The notes beneath the pieces were generated by a model. It was not told where the DNA came from and searched no databases. It was given only the letters and a program-made list of their open reading frames with translations. The position numbers and the translations under genes were made by a program. Shown piece by piece: positions 1 through 7,010 of a stretch of 11,277 nt of DNA. Position 1 is the first letter of the stretch; each line of letters begins with the position of its first letter. The DNA is from an uncultured Clostridia bacterium (GTDB lineage: Bacteria; Bacillota; Clostridia; Christensenellales; Borkfalkiaceae), in assembly GCA_944338265.1 (NCBI GenBank), contig CALVLO010000039.1, forward strand, positions 1-11,277, read 5' to 3'.

Positions 1-76
1 GAAGCATGGAGAGAATGAGGCGCGGATCGCGGAAGAACCGCGCGAACTCCTTTTTCATGAGCGCAAGCAGCTTCAT
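1..76 (-). CDS. ABC-2 type transporter permease, 5' fragment (runs off the window)
   Basis: Only the first 25 codons lie in the window. They read MKLLALMKKEFARFFRDPR followed by LILSML, the cytoplasmic N-terminus plus the beginning of the first membrane helix typical of ABC-2 permeases of the NatB/COG1668 kind, where a KEF...RFFRDPRL motif precedes the first membrane segment. The ATG at 76-74 overlaps the TGA of the ATPase gene (75-73) in an ATGA junction, and AAAGGAG at 84-90 sits 7 nt upstream, so the start is well fixed. It should form the membrane channel of the exporter energised by the ATPase encoded just before it. The substrate cannot be told from this fragment; NatAB-type sodium or drug export is a family-level guess. 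Confidence 0.8.
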   Translation of the reverse strand, partial: MKLLALMKKEFARFFRDPRLILSML

Positions 77-879
77 AGCGTGTCTCCTTTGACCGAACGG
101 TAGATCTCGAAAAACCGGCCCTCAAGCGGCATTCCGTCGCATACGGATGCGAGCGTGCCGTCCGCCGCCATTCGCCCGTCGATGATAATCCCCACGCGGT
201 CGCACAGCTTTTCAACAAGAGAAAAGATATGCGTCGAGAGCAGAATGCTCTTTCCCATCGCTTTGAGTTCGAGCAAAAAGTCGGTAACGACCTTCGCCGT
301 AAGCACATCCAGCCCGTTGGTGGGCTCATCGAAGATGACGACGGCGGGATCGTGCACGATGGCAACGACGAGCGAGACCTTTTGCAGCATGCCCGTGGAG
401 AGATCTTTCACGCGCACTTCCGCAAACCGATCGATGCCGAAGCGGGTAAAGAGCTCCTGCTTGCGGGCGGCAAGCACCGCCTTTTCCACGCCGTGCAGCG
501 CGCCGAAGAAATCAAAGAGATAGGAGGGCGTAAAGAAGCCCTCGAGCTTTAACTCGCTCGTCATAAAGCCGATCTGATCGCGCACTGCCTGCGCCTCGCG
601 GCGGACGGAGTGCCCGCACACGAAGGCGTCTCCCTCATCCGGCTTGATGAGCGTGGAAAGGATGCGCAGCGTCGTCGTCTTGCCCGCGCCGTTGGGACCC
701 AAGAGCCCGTAAATTTCGCCGCGGTAGGCGGAAAAAGAGAGTCCGTCCACGGCTTTTTTGTGCGTGACGCCCCCCTCCAGCCGCTGCTGCTTGCGCGAGA
801 GCGCAAACGTCTTTTTCAAATTTTCTGCCCGCACGACTTCCTCGCCGAAGCCTTCGAAGGGCGAAGCATTTTCCTGCAT
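73..879 (-). CDS. ABC transporter ATP-binding protein, NatA/CcmA-like
   Basis: A 268-residue nucleotide-binding subunit. Walker A is GPNGAGKT (residues 61-68), the signature is LSTGM (160-164) in place of the canonical LSGGQ, Walker B is VVIFDE (180-185) followed by PTNGLD, and the switch histidine is H217 in LLSTHIF. The Q-loop region (around IGFMTSEL, 103-110) has no glutamine, as is usual in NatA-like proteins (IGFLTG...). Residues 24-40 hold a basic stretch before the conserved KAVDGLSF strand. The start at 879 is chosen because AAGGAG (885-890) stands 5 nt upstream; the reading frame stays open much further upstream, but that part lies antisense to the dehydrogenase gene and has no family similarity. 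It is translationally coupled to the permease by ATGA. The role is ATP-driven export at the cytoplasmic membrane; the substrate is unknown. Confidence 0.93.
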   Translation of the reverse strand: MQENASPFEGFGEEVVRAENLKKTFALSRKQQRLEGGVTHKKAVDGLSFSAYRGEIYGLLGPNGAGKTTTLRILSTLIKPDEGDAFVCGHSVRREAQAVRDQIGFMTSELKLEGFFTPSYLFDFFGALHGVEKAVLAARKQELFTRFGIDRFAEVRVKDLSTGMLQKVSLVVAIVHDPAVVIFDEPTNGLDVLTAKVVTDFLLELKAMGKSILLSTHIFSLVEKLCDRVGIIIDGRMAADGTLASVCDGMPLEGRFFEIYRSVKGDTL

Positions 880-884
880 AAGAT

Positions 885-890
885 CTCCTT
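885..890 (-). promoter_or_regulatory. Ribosome binding site of the ABC ATPase gene
   Basis: AAGGAG, 5 nt before the ATG at 879. It decides the start inside a reading frame that stays open for about 900 nt further upstream. Confidence 0.8.
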
Positions 891-928
891 TACAATATGT
901 TGCGCAGACTGCCCGCTCGGGTAATATG

Positions 929-959
929 AGTATACCACCCCCCCCCGATGGGTTGTCAA
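929..959 (-). promoter_or_regulatory. Sigma-A-type promoter of the ABC transporter operon, with a G9 spacer tract
   Basis: On the minus strand, TTGACA (954-959) and TATACT (929-934) are separated by 19 nt. The spacer contains nine consecutive G (938-946). Both hexamers are close to consensus, but the spacing is 2 nt longer than the optimal 17. Transcription would start near 922 and leave a leader of about 40 nt before the ATG at 879. The element is seen directly; activity is inferred. Confidence 0.65.
938..946. repeat. Homopolymer run of nine C (G9 on the transcribed side) in the promoter spacer
   Basis: Nine consecutive C on the plus strand, lying wholly between the -35 and -10 boxes of the ABC operon promoter. 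Mononucleotide G/C tracts of this length are prone to slipped-strand changes, and each change would alter promoter spacing. Confidence 0.9.
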
Positions 960-1022
960 GCATTTGAAGCAAGGTTTCCCCGCGCAAGTCCCGCTTCCTC
1001 AAAAAAATTGCCCCGCATGTAT

Positions 1023-1051
1023 TTGCATTTTTGCACGAATTCAAGTATAAT
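1023..1051 (+). promoter_or_regulatory. Sigma-A-type promoter of the SDR gene
   Basis: A perfect TATAAT (1046-1051) with TTGCAT (1023-1028) exactly 17 nt upstream. The -35 box keeps only the TTG core. Transcription would start near 1058, about 20 nt before the ATG at 1078, leaving room for GGGAG at 1066-1070. The promoter is divergent from the ABC operon promoter; the two -35 boxes are about 63 bp apart and nothing else is recognisable between them. Confidence 0.7.
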
Positions 1052-1077
1052 AGCACAAAAACAGCGGGAGAACACGC

Positions 1078-1872
1078 ATGAAAAAGGATTTTGCGGGAAA
1101 AGTCGTTGTCGTAACGGGCGCGACGGCGGGCATCGGGAAGGCGACGGCGGAGCTGTTCCGCGCCCGCGGGGCGACGGTGGTATGTATCGCGCGCCGCGCG
1201 AGCGAGACGTTTGAGAGCATCCAAGCCGACGTTACGGACGAGGCGCAGGTGCGCGCCGCCATCCAAACGGTTGCCGAACGCCACGGGCGGCTGGATATCC
1301 TCGTCAACAACGCGGGCGGCGGGATCTCGGGCGCAGCGGAGGACGCCTCTTCCCAAGCCGTGCAGGGACTGTTCGCGCTCAACGTGTACGGCGCGCTGTA
1401 CGCGGCGCAGGCGGCGATCCCGCTGATGCGCAGTCAAAAGTCGGGCTGCATCCTCTTTGTCAGCTCCGTCGCGGCGCAGTTCCCCATCCCCTTTCAGGCA
1501 TTTTACTCGGCGAGCAAAGCGGCGCTCTCCTCCATGGCGGGCGCACTGCGCAACGAGGTGCTCCCCTTCGGCATCCGCGTGAGCACCCTCCTCCCGGGCG
1601 ATGTGAAGACGGGCTTTACCGCCGCCCGCAAAAAGGAGGAAAGCAGCCCCGCCTACGGCAGCCGCGCGGCACGCGCCGTCGCGGCGATGGAGCGTGACGA
1701 GCAAAACGGCATGCCGCCCGAAAAGATCGCGCGCGCCGTCGTCGCCCTCGCCAAGAAGCGCCGCCCGCCCGTGCAAAAGGCGGTGGGCGCAAAGTATAAG
1801 CTCTTTCTCGCCCTCGCGCGCGTACTGCCCGCGCGCTTCGTCTCCTTCCTTTTGCGCAAACTCTACGCTTAA
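1078..1872 (+). CDS. Short-chain dehydrogenase/reductase (classical SDR), NAD(P)-dependent
   Basis: A 264-residue Rossmann-fold oxidoreductase with every classical SDR motif. The cofactor loop is TGATAGIG (13-20), ADVTD is at 50-54, NNAG at 77-80, the active-site Asn at 102, the catalytic Ser at 130 (in VSS), and YSASK at 143-147 gives Tyr143 and Lys147; PGDVKTGF follows at 173-180. Arg39-Arg40 after the second strand favour NADP(H). The C-terminal tail, with a basic RRPP segment and an amphipathic LLRKLYA end, resembles the YqjQ/retinol-dehydrogenase-like branch more than the FabG branch. GGGAG (1066-1070) stands 7 nt before the ATG. It is a single-gene unit, convergent with the ATPase operon. 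The substrate is unknown; a hydroxyl/keto conversion is implied by the family. Confidence 0.92.
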   Translation: MKKDFAGKVVVVTGATAGIGKATAELFRARGATVVCIARRASETFESIQADVTDEAQVRAAIQTVAERHGRLDILVNNAGGGISGAAEDASSQAVQGLFALNVYGALYAAQAAIPLMRSQKSGCILFVSSVAAQFPIPFQAFYSASKAALSSMAGALRNEVLPFGIRVSTLLPGDVKTGFTAARKKEESSPAYGSRAARAVAAMERDEQNGMPPEKIARAVVALAKKRRPPVQKAVGAKYKLFLALARVLPARFVSFLLRKLYA

Positions 1873-1889
1873 AAAATCGGTCTCCCGCA

Positions 1890-1926
1890 GCGCGCCCCCG
1901 CAGGCAAAATGCCTGCGGGGGCGCGC
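1890..1926. terminator. Shared bidirectional hairpin terminator
   Basis: A perfect 16-bp GC-rich stem (1890-1905 paired with 1911-1926) around a 5-nt loop aaaat. It lies 17 nt after the SDR stop and 14 nt after the ATPase subunit D stop, so it serves two converging transcripts. The T tract is weak on the plus strand (cttgcg). On the minus strand a run of six T follows only after about 11 nt. Termination efficiency is therefore inferred mainly from the strong stem. Confidence 0.8.
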
Positions 1927-1940
1927 CTTGCGATAAGCGT

Positions 1941-2576
1941 TTAAGACCCGCGCTCTTCGAGCATGCTCTTCACCTTCATCAGGCGCGTCAGGCTCCCGCG
2001 CTCGTTCTCTTCGAGCTTTTGCGAAATGTAGCGGATGGTCTCCTCGATATCGGGGATCATCACATATTCGAGCGCGTTGACGCGCCGCTTGCTGCGTTCG
2101 ATCTCACCCGAGAGCATCGCCGTCGCCTTCTCGAGCTCCGCAAGCCGCAGAAGGCGCGCAAGCAGTGTGCCCGCATCCGCCACGGCGCGGTCTGCCTCGC
2201 TCGTCACCTCTGCAAAGGAATAGGGATAGATCTCCCCGCCCTGCCCCTCTTCGAGGCGGAGCTTGGGGATGGCGATATTCAGCACGTTCACGGTGGTGCA
2301 GTCCACTTCGAGCGAGGCGGCGGGCATGGAGAAGGCGAGCGCGATCTGCTTTTTGGACATCGTCCCCCGCGCGAGCGAGAACTGTTTGAGCACGCGGACG
2401 ACCTCCCCGTCGAGCGCGCGGCGCAGCCGCGCCGTCTCCCGCACGAGCGCGGAAAAGCGACGGATCATCTCGTCCGTCTTATCCTTTAACAGCTTATGCC
2501 CGCGCTGCGCGGTCTTGAGCCGCGCTTTGAGCTTTTTCAGCTCCATGCGCGTGGGATTTACGTTGATGCGCGCCAC
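1941..2576 (-). CDS. ntpD: V/A-type ATPase subunit D (central rotor shaft)
   Basis: A 211-residue, mostly helical protein. The N-terminal VNPTRMELKKLKARL (6-20) and RGHKLLKDKTDE (25-36), and the C-terminal RRVNALEYVMIPDIEETI (164-181) followed by LEENERGSLTRLMKVK, are the two conserved halves of the antiparallel coiled coil that forms the shaft inside the A3B3 head; the middle (about 70-130) is the globular tip. The start is GTG at 2576, with GGAG 6 nt upstream and 3 bp after the TGA of subunit B, and MARINVNPTR agrees with the family N-terminus. It is the last gene of the operon. No extra ntpH- or ntpJ-like gene follows; the shared terminator stands directly downstream. Confidence 0.96.
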   Translation of the reverse strand: MARINVNPTRMELKKLKARLKTAQRGHKLLKDKTDEMIRRFSALVRETARLRRALDGEVVRVLKQFSLARGTMSKKQIALAFSMPAASLEVDCTTVNVLNIAIPKLRLEEGQGGEIYPYSFAEVTSEADRAVADAGTLLARLLRLAELEKATAMLSGEIERSKRRVNALEYVMIPDIEETIRYISQKLEENERGSLTRLMKVKSMLEERGS

Positions 2577-2579
2577 GGC

Positions 2580-3956
2580 TCACTCCTCTTGTTTGAGATA
2601 TTTTTCGAGATAGGCTTCCTTGATGCGCTTGAGCTCGGCGCGGGGAAGGATGCGCAGCAGCTTCCAGCCGAGATCGAGCGTCTCCTCGATGGAGCGGTTG
2701 ACGGTAAAGCCCTGCGAGACATATTCCCGCTCGAACGCCTCGGCAAACTTTGCGTACAGCTTATCGGTATCCGAGAGCGCCGCCTCGCCGAGGATGGCGG
2801 CAAGCTCCTTTGCCTCCTTGCCCTGCGCGTAGGCGGCAAAGAGCTGGTTCATCGTATCGGCATGGTCTTCGCGCGTCTTGCCCGCGCCGATGCCCTTATC
2901 CTTCAGACGGGAGAGGGAGGGAAGCACGTCGATGGGCGGCGTAACGCCCTTTTTATACAGCTCGCGCGAGAGGATGATCTGCCCCTCGGTAATGTAGCCC
3001 GTAAGATCGGGAATGGGATGCGTCTTGTCATCTTCGGGCATGGTGAGGATGGGGATCTGCGTGATGGACCCCTTCTTCCCGCGGATGCGCCCCGCCCGCT
3101 CGTACATGGAGGCGAGGTCGGTATACAGATATCCCGGATACCCTCTGCGCCCCGGCACCTCCTTGCGGGCGGCGGAGACTTCGCGCAGCGCCTCACAGTA
3201 GTTGGTGATATCGGTGATGATGACGAGGACGTGCATCCCCAGATCGTAGGCAAGATATTCCGCGGCGGTGAGCGCCATGCGCGGCGTGGAGATGCGTTCG
3301 ATGGCGGGATCGCTCGCGAGGTTGGTAAAGAGCACGGTGCGGGTGATCGCGCCCGTCTCGCGGAAGTCGCGGATGAAGTAATCGGCTTCCTCGTAGGTGA
3401 TGCCCACCGCCGCAAAGACGACGGCGAACTTCTCGTCGCTCCCCAAAACACGCGCCTGCCGCGCGATTTGGGCGGCGAGCTCGGCATGCGGGAGCCCGCT
3501 CATCGAGAACACTGGCAGCTTTTGCCCGCGGACGAGCGTATTCAGCCCGTCGATGGCGGAGATGCCCGTCTGGATGAACTCATCGGGATAGTCGCGCGCG
3601 GCGGGATTGATGGGCTCGCCGTTCACATCCATGCGCTTTTCCGCGAGAATGGGCGCGCCGCCATCGCGCGGGTTGCCCATGCCGTCGAACACCCGCCCGA
3701 GCATATCTTCGGAGACGGCGAGTTCGAGGCTGCGCCCCAAAAATTTGGCGCGGCTCGTGGAGATCTGCAAGCCCTGCGAATTTTCAAAGAGCTGCACGAG
3801 CGCCCTGTCGCGCTCTGCCTCCAACACCTTGCCGCGGCGCACTTCGCCGTTTTTTTGCACGATCTCCACCAGCTCGTTGTATTTGACGCCCGCAACGCCC
3901 TCCACGAGCATCAGGGGACCTACGACCTCTTTGATCGTCTTATATTCCTTCAACAC
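2580..3956 (-). CDS. ntpB: V/A-type ATPase subunit B (non-catalytic/regulatory head subunit)
   Basis: A 458-residue subunit that alternates with A in the hexameric head. The N-terminal barrel begins MLKEYKTIKEVVGPL. Where A has a P-loop, B reads FSMSGLPHAELA (150-161), the degenerate non-catalytic form. PGRRGYPGYLYTDLA (268-282), THPIPDLTGYITEGQI (312-327) and PSLSRLKDKG (346-355) are diagnostic; Arg350 in SLSR corresponds to the arginine finger that completes the catalytic site of the neighbouring A subunit. The start is GTG at 3956 (GTG TTG AAG), with GGAGGG 7 nt upstream, matching homologues beginning MIKEYRTI. It overlaps the end of A by 17 bp. Length and motifs show an intact gene. Confidence 0.97.
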   Translation of the reverse strand: MLKEYKTIKEVVGPLMLVEGVAGVKYNELVEIVQKNGEVRRGKVLEAERDRALVQLFENSQGLQISTSRAKFLGRSLELAVSEDMLGRVFDGMGNPRDGGAPILAEKRMDVNGEPINPAARDYPDEFIQTGISAIDGLNTLVRGQKLPVFSMSGLPHAELAAQIARQARVLGSDEKFAVVFAAVGITYEEADYFIRDFRETGAITRTVLFTNLASDPAIERISTPRMALTAAEYLAYDLGMHVLVIITDITNYCEALREVSAARKEVPGRRGYPGYLYTDLASMYERAGRIRGKKGSITQIPILTMPEDDKTHPIPDLTGYITEGQIILSRELYKKGVTPPIDVLPSLSRLKDKGIGAGKTREDHADTMNQLFAAYAQGKEAKELAAILGEAALSDTDKLYAKFAEAFEREYVSQGFTVNRSIEETLDLGWKLLRILPRAELKRIKEAYLEKYLKQEE

Positions 3957-5712
3957 CTGCGTTCCCTCCGTCCAACGCGCGGATCTCGCGCTTCATCTCC
4001 TCGGCGATGGCATCGAACTGCCCCGCCTCCTCCTCGGCAATATACTTGCTCCGCCCGATCTTTTCGCGCACGGGCAGGTTGATGAGGTGCGCATACGGCG
4101 CGCCCGCCGCAAGCGCCGCGAGCCCGAGGCGGTGGAAATCTGCGATCAGCCGCAGCATCCTGCACTGCTTGGCAACGGAGGTGTAGGTATCCGTCTCGTG
4201 GAATGCGTTCTGATGCAAAAAGTCCTCGCGGACGGACTTGGCAGTCTCCAAAGTGAGACGGTCTTTGGGCGAGAGCGAATCGGCGCCCACGAGCCGCACG
4301 ATCTCCTGCAGCTCCGCCTCCTCCTGCAAGATCTGCACGGCGAAGGCGCGCAGCTTGGGGAAATCGGGCGCGGCATTGCGCTCGTACCACGCGGCGAGGC
4401 GGTCTGCATACAGCGAATAGCTCACGAGCCAATCGACGGCAGGGAAATGCCGCCTGTATGCGAGGTTTGCAGAGAGCCCCCAAAACACTTTGACGATGCG
4501 CAGCGTCGCCTGTGCAACGGGCTCGGAAAGATCGCCGCCCGCGGGCGAGACGGCGCCGATCGCCGTCACCGAACCCACGCGCTCCCCGGAGGCGAGCGCC
4601 TTTACGATGCCCGCCCGCTCGTAAAACTCGGCAAGGCGGCTGGAAAGATAGGCGGGATACCCCTCCTCGCCCGGCATCTCTTCGAGCCGCCCGCTCATCT
4701 CGCGCAGCGCCTCCGCCCAGCGCGAAGTGGAATCTGCCATGATGGCAACATTGAGCCCCATATCGCGGAAGTACTCCGCAATGGTGATGCCCGTGTAGAT
4801 GGAAGCCTCACGCGCGGCGACGGGCATATCCGAAGTGTTTGCGATGAGCACCGTGCGCTTCATGAGCGCCTCGCCCGTGCGCGGATCTTTGAGGGCGGGG
4901 AACTCGTTCAAAACGTCCGTCATCTCGTTGCCGCGTTCGCCGCAGCCGATATAGACGATGATGTCCGCGTCCGCCCACTTTGCGAGCTGATGCTGCACGA
5001 CCGTTTTGCCGCTCCCGAAGGGACCCGGCACCGCCGCCACGCCGCCGCGCGCGACGGGAAAGAGCGTATCGATGACCCGCTGCCCCGTGATCATGGGCAT
5101 ATCGGGCGAGAGCTTTTCGCGGTACGGTCTGCCGCGGCGCACGGGCCAACGGGTGAGCATGCAGACCTCCCGCTCGCCCTCTTCCGTCTGAATTTTTGCG
5201 ACCGTCTGCGTGATCTTGTACGCCCCGCTGCCGAGGAAGGTGACCTTCCCCTTCACGCCGTAGGGTACCATGATCTTGTGCTGCACGACGGGCGTCTCCT
5301 GCACATACCCCAAAAAGTCGCCCGCCGAGACCTCGTCGCCTACCTTCGCGAGCGGGATAAATTCCCACTCCCTGTCGTGATCGAGATTATCGACGGAGAT
5401 GCCGCGGGCGATCCTGTCGCCATAGACAGCGGCGATGCGCGTGAGCGGGCGCTGGATGCCATCGAATATGCCGCCGATGAGCCCGGGCGCGAGCTCGACG
5501 GAGAGCGGCATGCCCGTGCTCTCCACCCCTTCCCCGGGGCCCAAGCCGCCCGTCTCTTCGTAGACCTGGATGGAAGCCTTATCCCCGCGCAGCTCGATGA
5601 TCTCGCCGATGAGCTTTTTCTCGCTCACCCGCACAACGTCATACATCTTCGCATCCGCCATGTTTTCCGCCACGATGAGCGGACCGGATACCTTTATGAT
5701 CTTACCTTGCAT
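3940..5712 (-). CDS. ntpA: V/A-type ATPase catalytic subunit A
   Basis: A 590-residue catalytic subunit. The N-terminal barrel starts MQGKIIKVSGPLIVAENM, the bulge ('non-homologous') domain spans about 110-185, and the nucleotide-binding domain carries Walker A GPFGSGKT (230-237), the catalytic Glu in GCGER (E259), and Walker B VAIMAD (322-327) with DSTSRWAEALREMSGRLEEMPGEEGYPAYL behind it in two family-invariant blocks. The helical C-terminus includes LTLETAKSVREDFL (486-499). It hydrolyses (or makes) ATP to drive the rotor. I prefer ATG 5712, which has GGAG 6 nt upstream and gives the same N-terminus as E. hirae NtpA (MQIGKIIKVSG). An in-frame ATG at 5730, overlapping the F-subunit stop as ATGA, would add six residues and cannot be excluded. 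Confidence 0.96.
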   Translation of the reverse strand: MQGKIIKVSGPLIVAENMADAKMYDVVRVSEKKLIGEIIELRGDKASIQVYEETGGLGPGEGVESTGMPLSVELAPGLIGGIFDGIQRPLTRIAAVYGDRIARGISVDNLDHDREWEFIPLAKVGDEVSAGDFLGYVQETPVVQHKIMVPYGVKGKVTFLGSGAYKITQTVAKIQTEEGEREVCMLTRWPVRRGRPYREKLSPDMPMITGQRVIDTLFPVARGGVAAVPGPFGSGKTVVQHQLAKWADADIIVYIGCGERGNEMTDVLNEFPALKDPRTGEALMKRTVLIANTSDMPVAAREASIYTGITIAEYFRDMGLNVAIMADSTSRWAEALREMSGRLEEMPGEEGYPAYLSSRLAEFYERAGIVKALASGERVGSVTAIGAVSPAGGDLSEPVAQATLRIVKVFWGLSANLAYRRHFPAVDWLVSYSLYADRLAAWYERNAAPDFPKLRAFAVQILQEEAELQEIVRLVGADSLSPKDRLTLETAKSVREDFLHQNAFHETDTYTSVAKQCRMLRLIADFHRLGLAALAAGAPYAHLINLPVREKIGRSKYIAEEEAGQFDAIAEEMKREIRALDGGNAGVEGI

Positions 5713-5718
5713 TGCACT

Positions 5719-5722
5719 CTCC
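5719..5722 (-). promoter_or_regulatory. Ribosome binding site deciding the subunit A start
   Basis: GGAG, 6 nt before the ATG at 5712. The competing ATG at 5730 has only a weaker AAGG-type purine stretch upstream. Confidence 0.6.
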
Positions 5723-5726
5723 GTTA

Positions 5727-6053
5727 TCATCTTTCGCCTTCTGTTCCCGTGATGTCCATGCCGAGCGCGCGCTCGGACTGCCGCCTGAGCAGCTGCGCCC
5801 CGTATCCGCTCGACCCCCGCGCCGAAGGCACGGCAAGCACGATGGGATAGGGCTGCATCGCATATGCGGCGATCTCCTCTTCCATCTGCGCGGCGAGCAC
5901 GTCGGTCACAAAAATGACCGCATACCGCCCCGCGAGCTCCTTTAAGAGGCGCTTTGCAGCTGCCCCGTCCTCCGCGGCATAGGCATCCGCCCCCGCCGCC
6001 GAAAAGACGAGCGCGCCGTCGCCATCGCCGATGATCGCCATTTTTCCCTTCAT
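5727..6053 (-). CDS. ntpG: V/A-type ATPase subunit F (central stalk; NtpG type)
   Basis: A 108-residue small Rossmann-like protein. It opens MKGKMAIIGDGDGALVFSAAG, with the conserved IGD start of the family; IFVTDVLAAQMEEEI (47-61) and YPIVLAVPSARGSSG (69-83) follow, and the C-terminal helix carries the ERALGMDI motif (94-101). In the complex, F binds to the D shaft and modulates catalysis. The start is ATG 6053, which overlaps the TGA of subunit C as ATGA and has a GAGGGAG purine stretch about 5 nt upstream; the longer open frame upstream is antisense-like noise inside the C gene. Naming differs between systems: subunit F of the A/V-type scheme equals NtpG of Enterococcus. Confidence 0.93.
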   Translation of the reverse strand: MKGKMAIIGDGDGALVFSAAGADAYAAEDGAAAKRLLKELAGRYAVIFVTDVLAAQMEEEIAAYAMQPYPIVLAVPSARGSSGYGAQLLRRQSERALGMDITGTEGER

Positions 6054-7009
6054 AAGCACTCCCTCAGCCGCGCGCAGATCTCCGCCCGCTCCACGCCGTT
6101 TGCAAGACAGGTGAGGACGATCCTCACATTCCCCGTCTCCGCCGCCTTGCGGAAGCAATAGCGGAGGAAGGGGCGGCACCCGCCGTCGCCGTAGCGGTCC
6201 CGCCCGAGGACTTCGAGCGCGGCGTCTGCGGCGGCGCGTTCGAGCTGCATGAGCGGACGCTCCGCGGCAAAATCTTCGAGCGCGGCAAACACGAGCGCTT
6301 TGCGCGGCGAATAGCGGAATTTTTCGCGGATGGCATCGGGGTTCTCTTCGGAAAGGAATGCGATCTCCTCCGCCGCGAGCATCCCCCCTTCCACCGTCAT
6401 CTCCGCCGCGCGCGCGGCGCTGCGCGCCCGCAGGGCGATGCCGATATTGGCGGCATCCGCACGGATGGCTGCGATCTCGCCAAGCAGCGCATCCCCTTTG
6501 GCGAGCGCCGCATATTCGCTGAATTTGGCGCGGCTGAAGAGCGCGCTCACCCGCCTGCCCGTTGCGCCGCCGAGGACGAAGAGCTCGTCCGCCGCGGCAA
6601 GCGCGCCGCCAAGCTGCACGGAAAACGCGCTGTAATCATCTGCGGCGATCTTCTCCTCGAGCAGGGCGGCGGGCAGCATGCCCTCCGCGCCGAGCATGGG
6701 CTTGGGATCGCGCCGCAAATGCTTGGCGCGCATCACGGCTTCCGCGTTGTGATAGTCGTAGCCGAGCAGCAGAAAGCGCGCGTACTTCTCGCCGGGAGCC
6801 GTCTCCCGCACGAACGCAGTATATGCGCGTTCCTCCGCCTCGATGAGCGCCTCCGCCTCCTGCGCGCCTTCGCCGAAGCCCGTCTCCTGTGCGATCTTGA
6901 TCGCATCCGAAGGGCGGGCGCAGTCCGCCATGCGAAAGAGCCGCTCTGTACCGAGCAGCTTTGCCTCCAACGCCGCCGCCCGCGCATTTGCAAAAATTTC
7001 GTTCGGCAT
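6050..7009 (-). CDS. ntpC: V/A-type ATPase subunit C (subunit d of V-ATPases)
   Basis: A 319-residue, almost wholly helical protein that sits as a funnel on the c-ring and receives the D/F shaft. The segment GYDYHNAEAVMRAKHLRRDP (83-102) is the family motif (N-L-K-x-x-L-R-A-K/R), and the C-terminal RPFLRYCFRKAAETGNVRIVLTCLANGV (279-306) matches the conserved 'P..Y...K..E..N.R.I' block. There are no membrane segments, as expected. The start ATG 7009 has GGAGG 6 nt upstream, within the last codons of subunit E, leaving one base between the two genes. It ends in the ATGA overlap with subunit F. Sequence conservation in this family is low; the operon position strengthens the call. Confidence 0.93.
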   Translation of the reverse strand: MPNEIFANARAAALEAKLLGTERLFRMADCARPSDAIKIAQETGFGEGAQEAEALIEAEERAYTAFVRETAPGEKYARFLLLGYDYHNAEAVMRAKHLRRDPKPMLGAEGMLPAALLEEKIAADDYSAFSVQLGGALAAADELFVLGGATGRRVSALFSRAKFSEYAALAKGDALLGEIAAIRADAANIGIALRARSAARAAEMTVEGGMLAAEEIAFLSEENPDAIREKFRYSPRKALVFAALEDFAAERPLMQLERAAADAALEVLGRDRYGDGGCRPFLRYCFRKAAETGNVRIVLTCLANGVERAEICARLRECL

Positions 7010-7010
7010 C

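Noticed and set aside
920..936. Possible operator GGTA...TACC beside the -10 box of the ABC promoter
   Set aside because: Only four outer base pairs match and the centre does not pair, too weak to support a binding site.
880..1776. N-terminal extension of the ABC ATPase reading frame by about 299 codons
   Set aside because: It is antisense to the SDR gene, would cross the ABC promoter, and carries no domain; a good ribosome binding site and a family-like N-terminus fix the start at 879.
2496..4082. Long plus-strand open frame of 528 codons antisense to subunits D and B
   Set aside because: It lies opposite two unmistakable ATPase genes. Its Arg/His/Gly-rich, low-hydrophobicity translation is typical of antisense frames of GC-rich genes, and no ribosome binding site or family motif is seen.
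3607..5850. 747-codon plus-strand open frame antisense to subunits B, A and F
   Set aside because: Same reason: it is a shadow of the catalytic subunit gene. It crosses gene borders on the other strand and has no recognisable domain.
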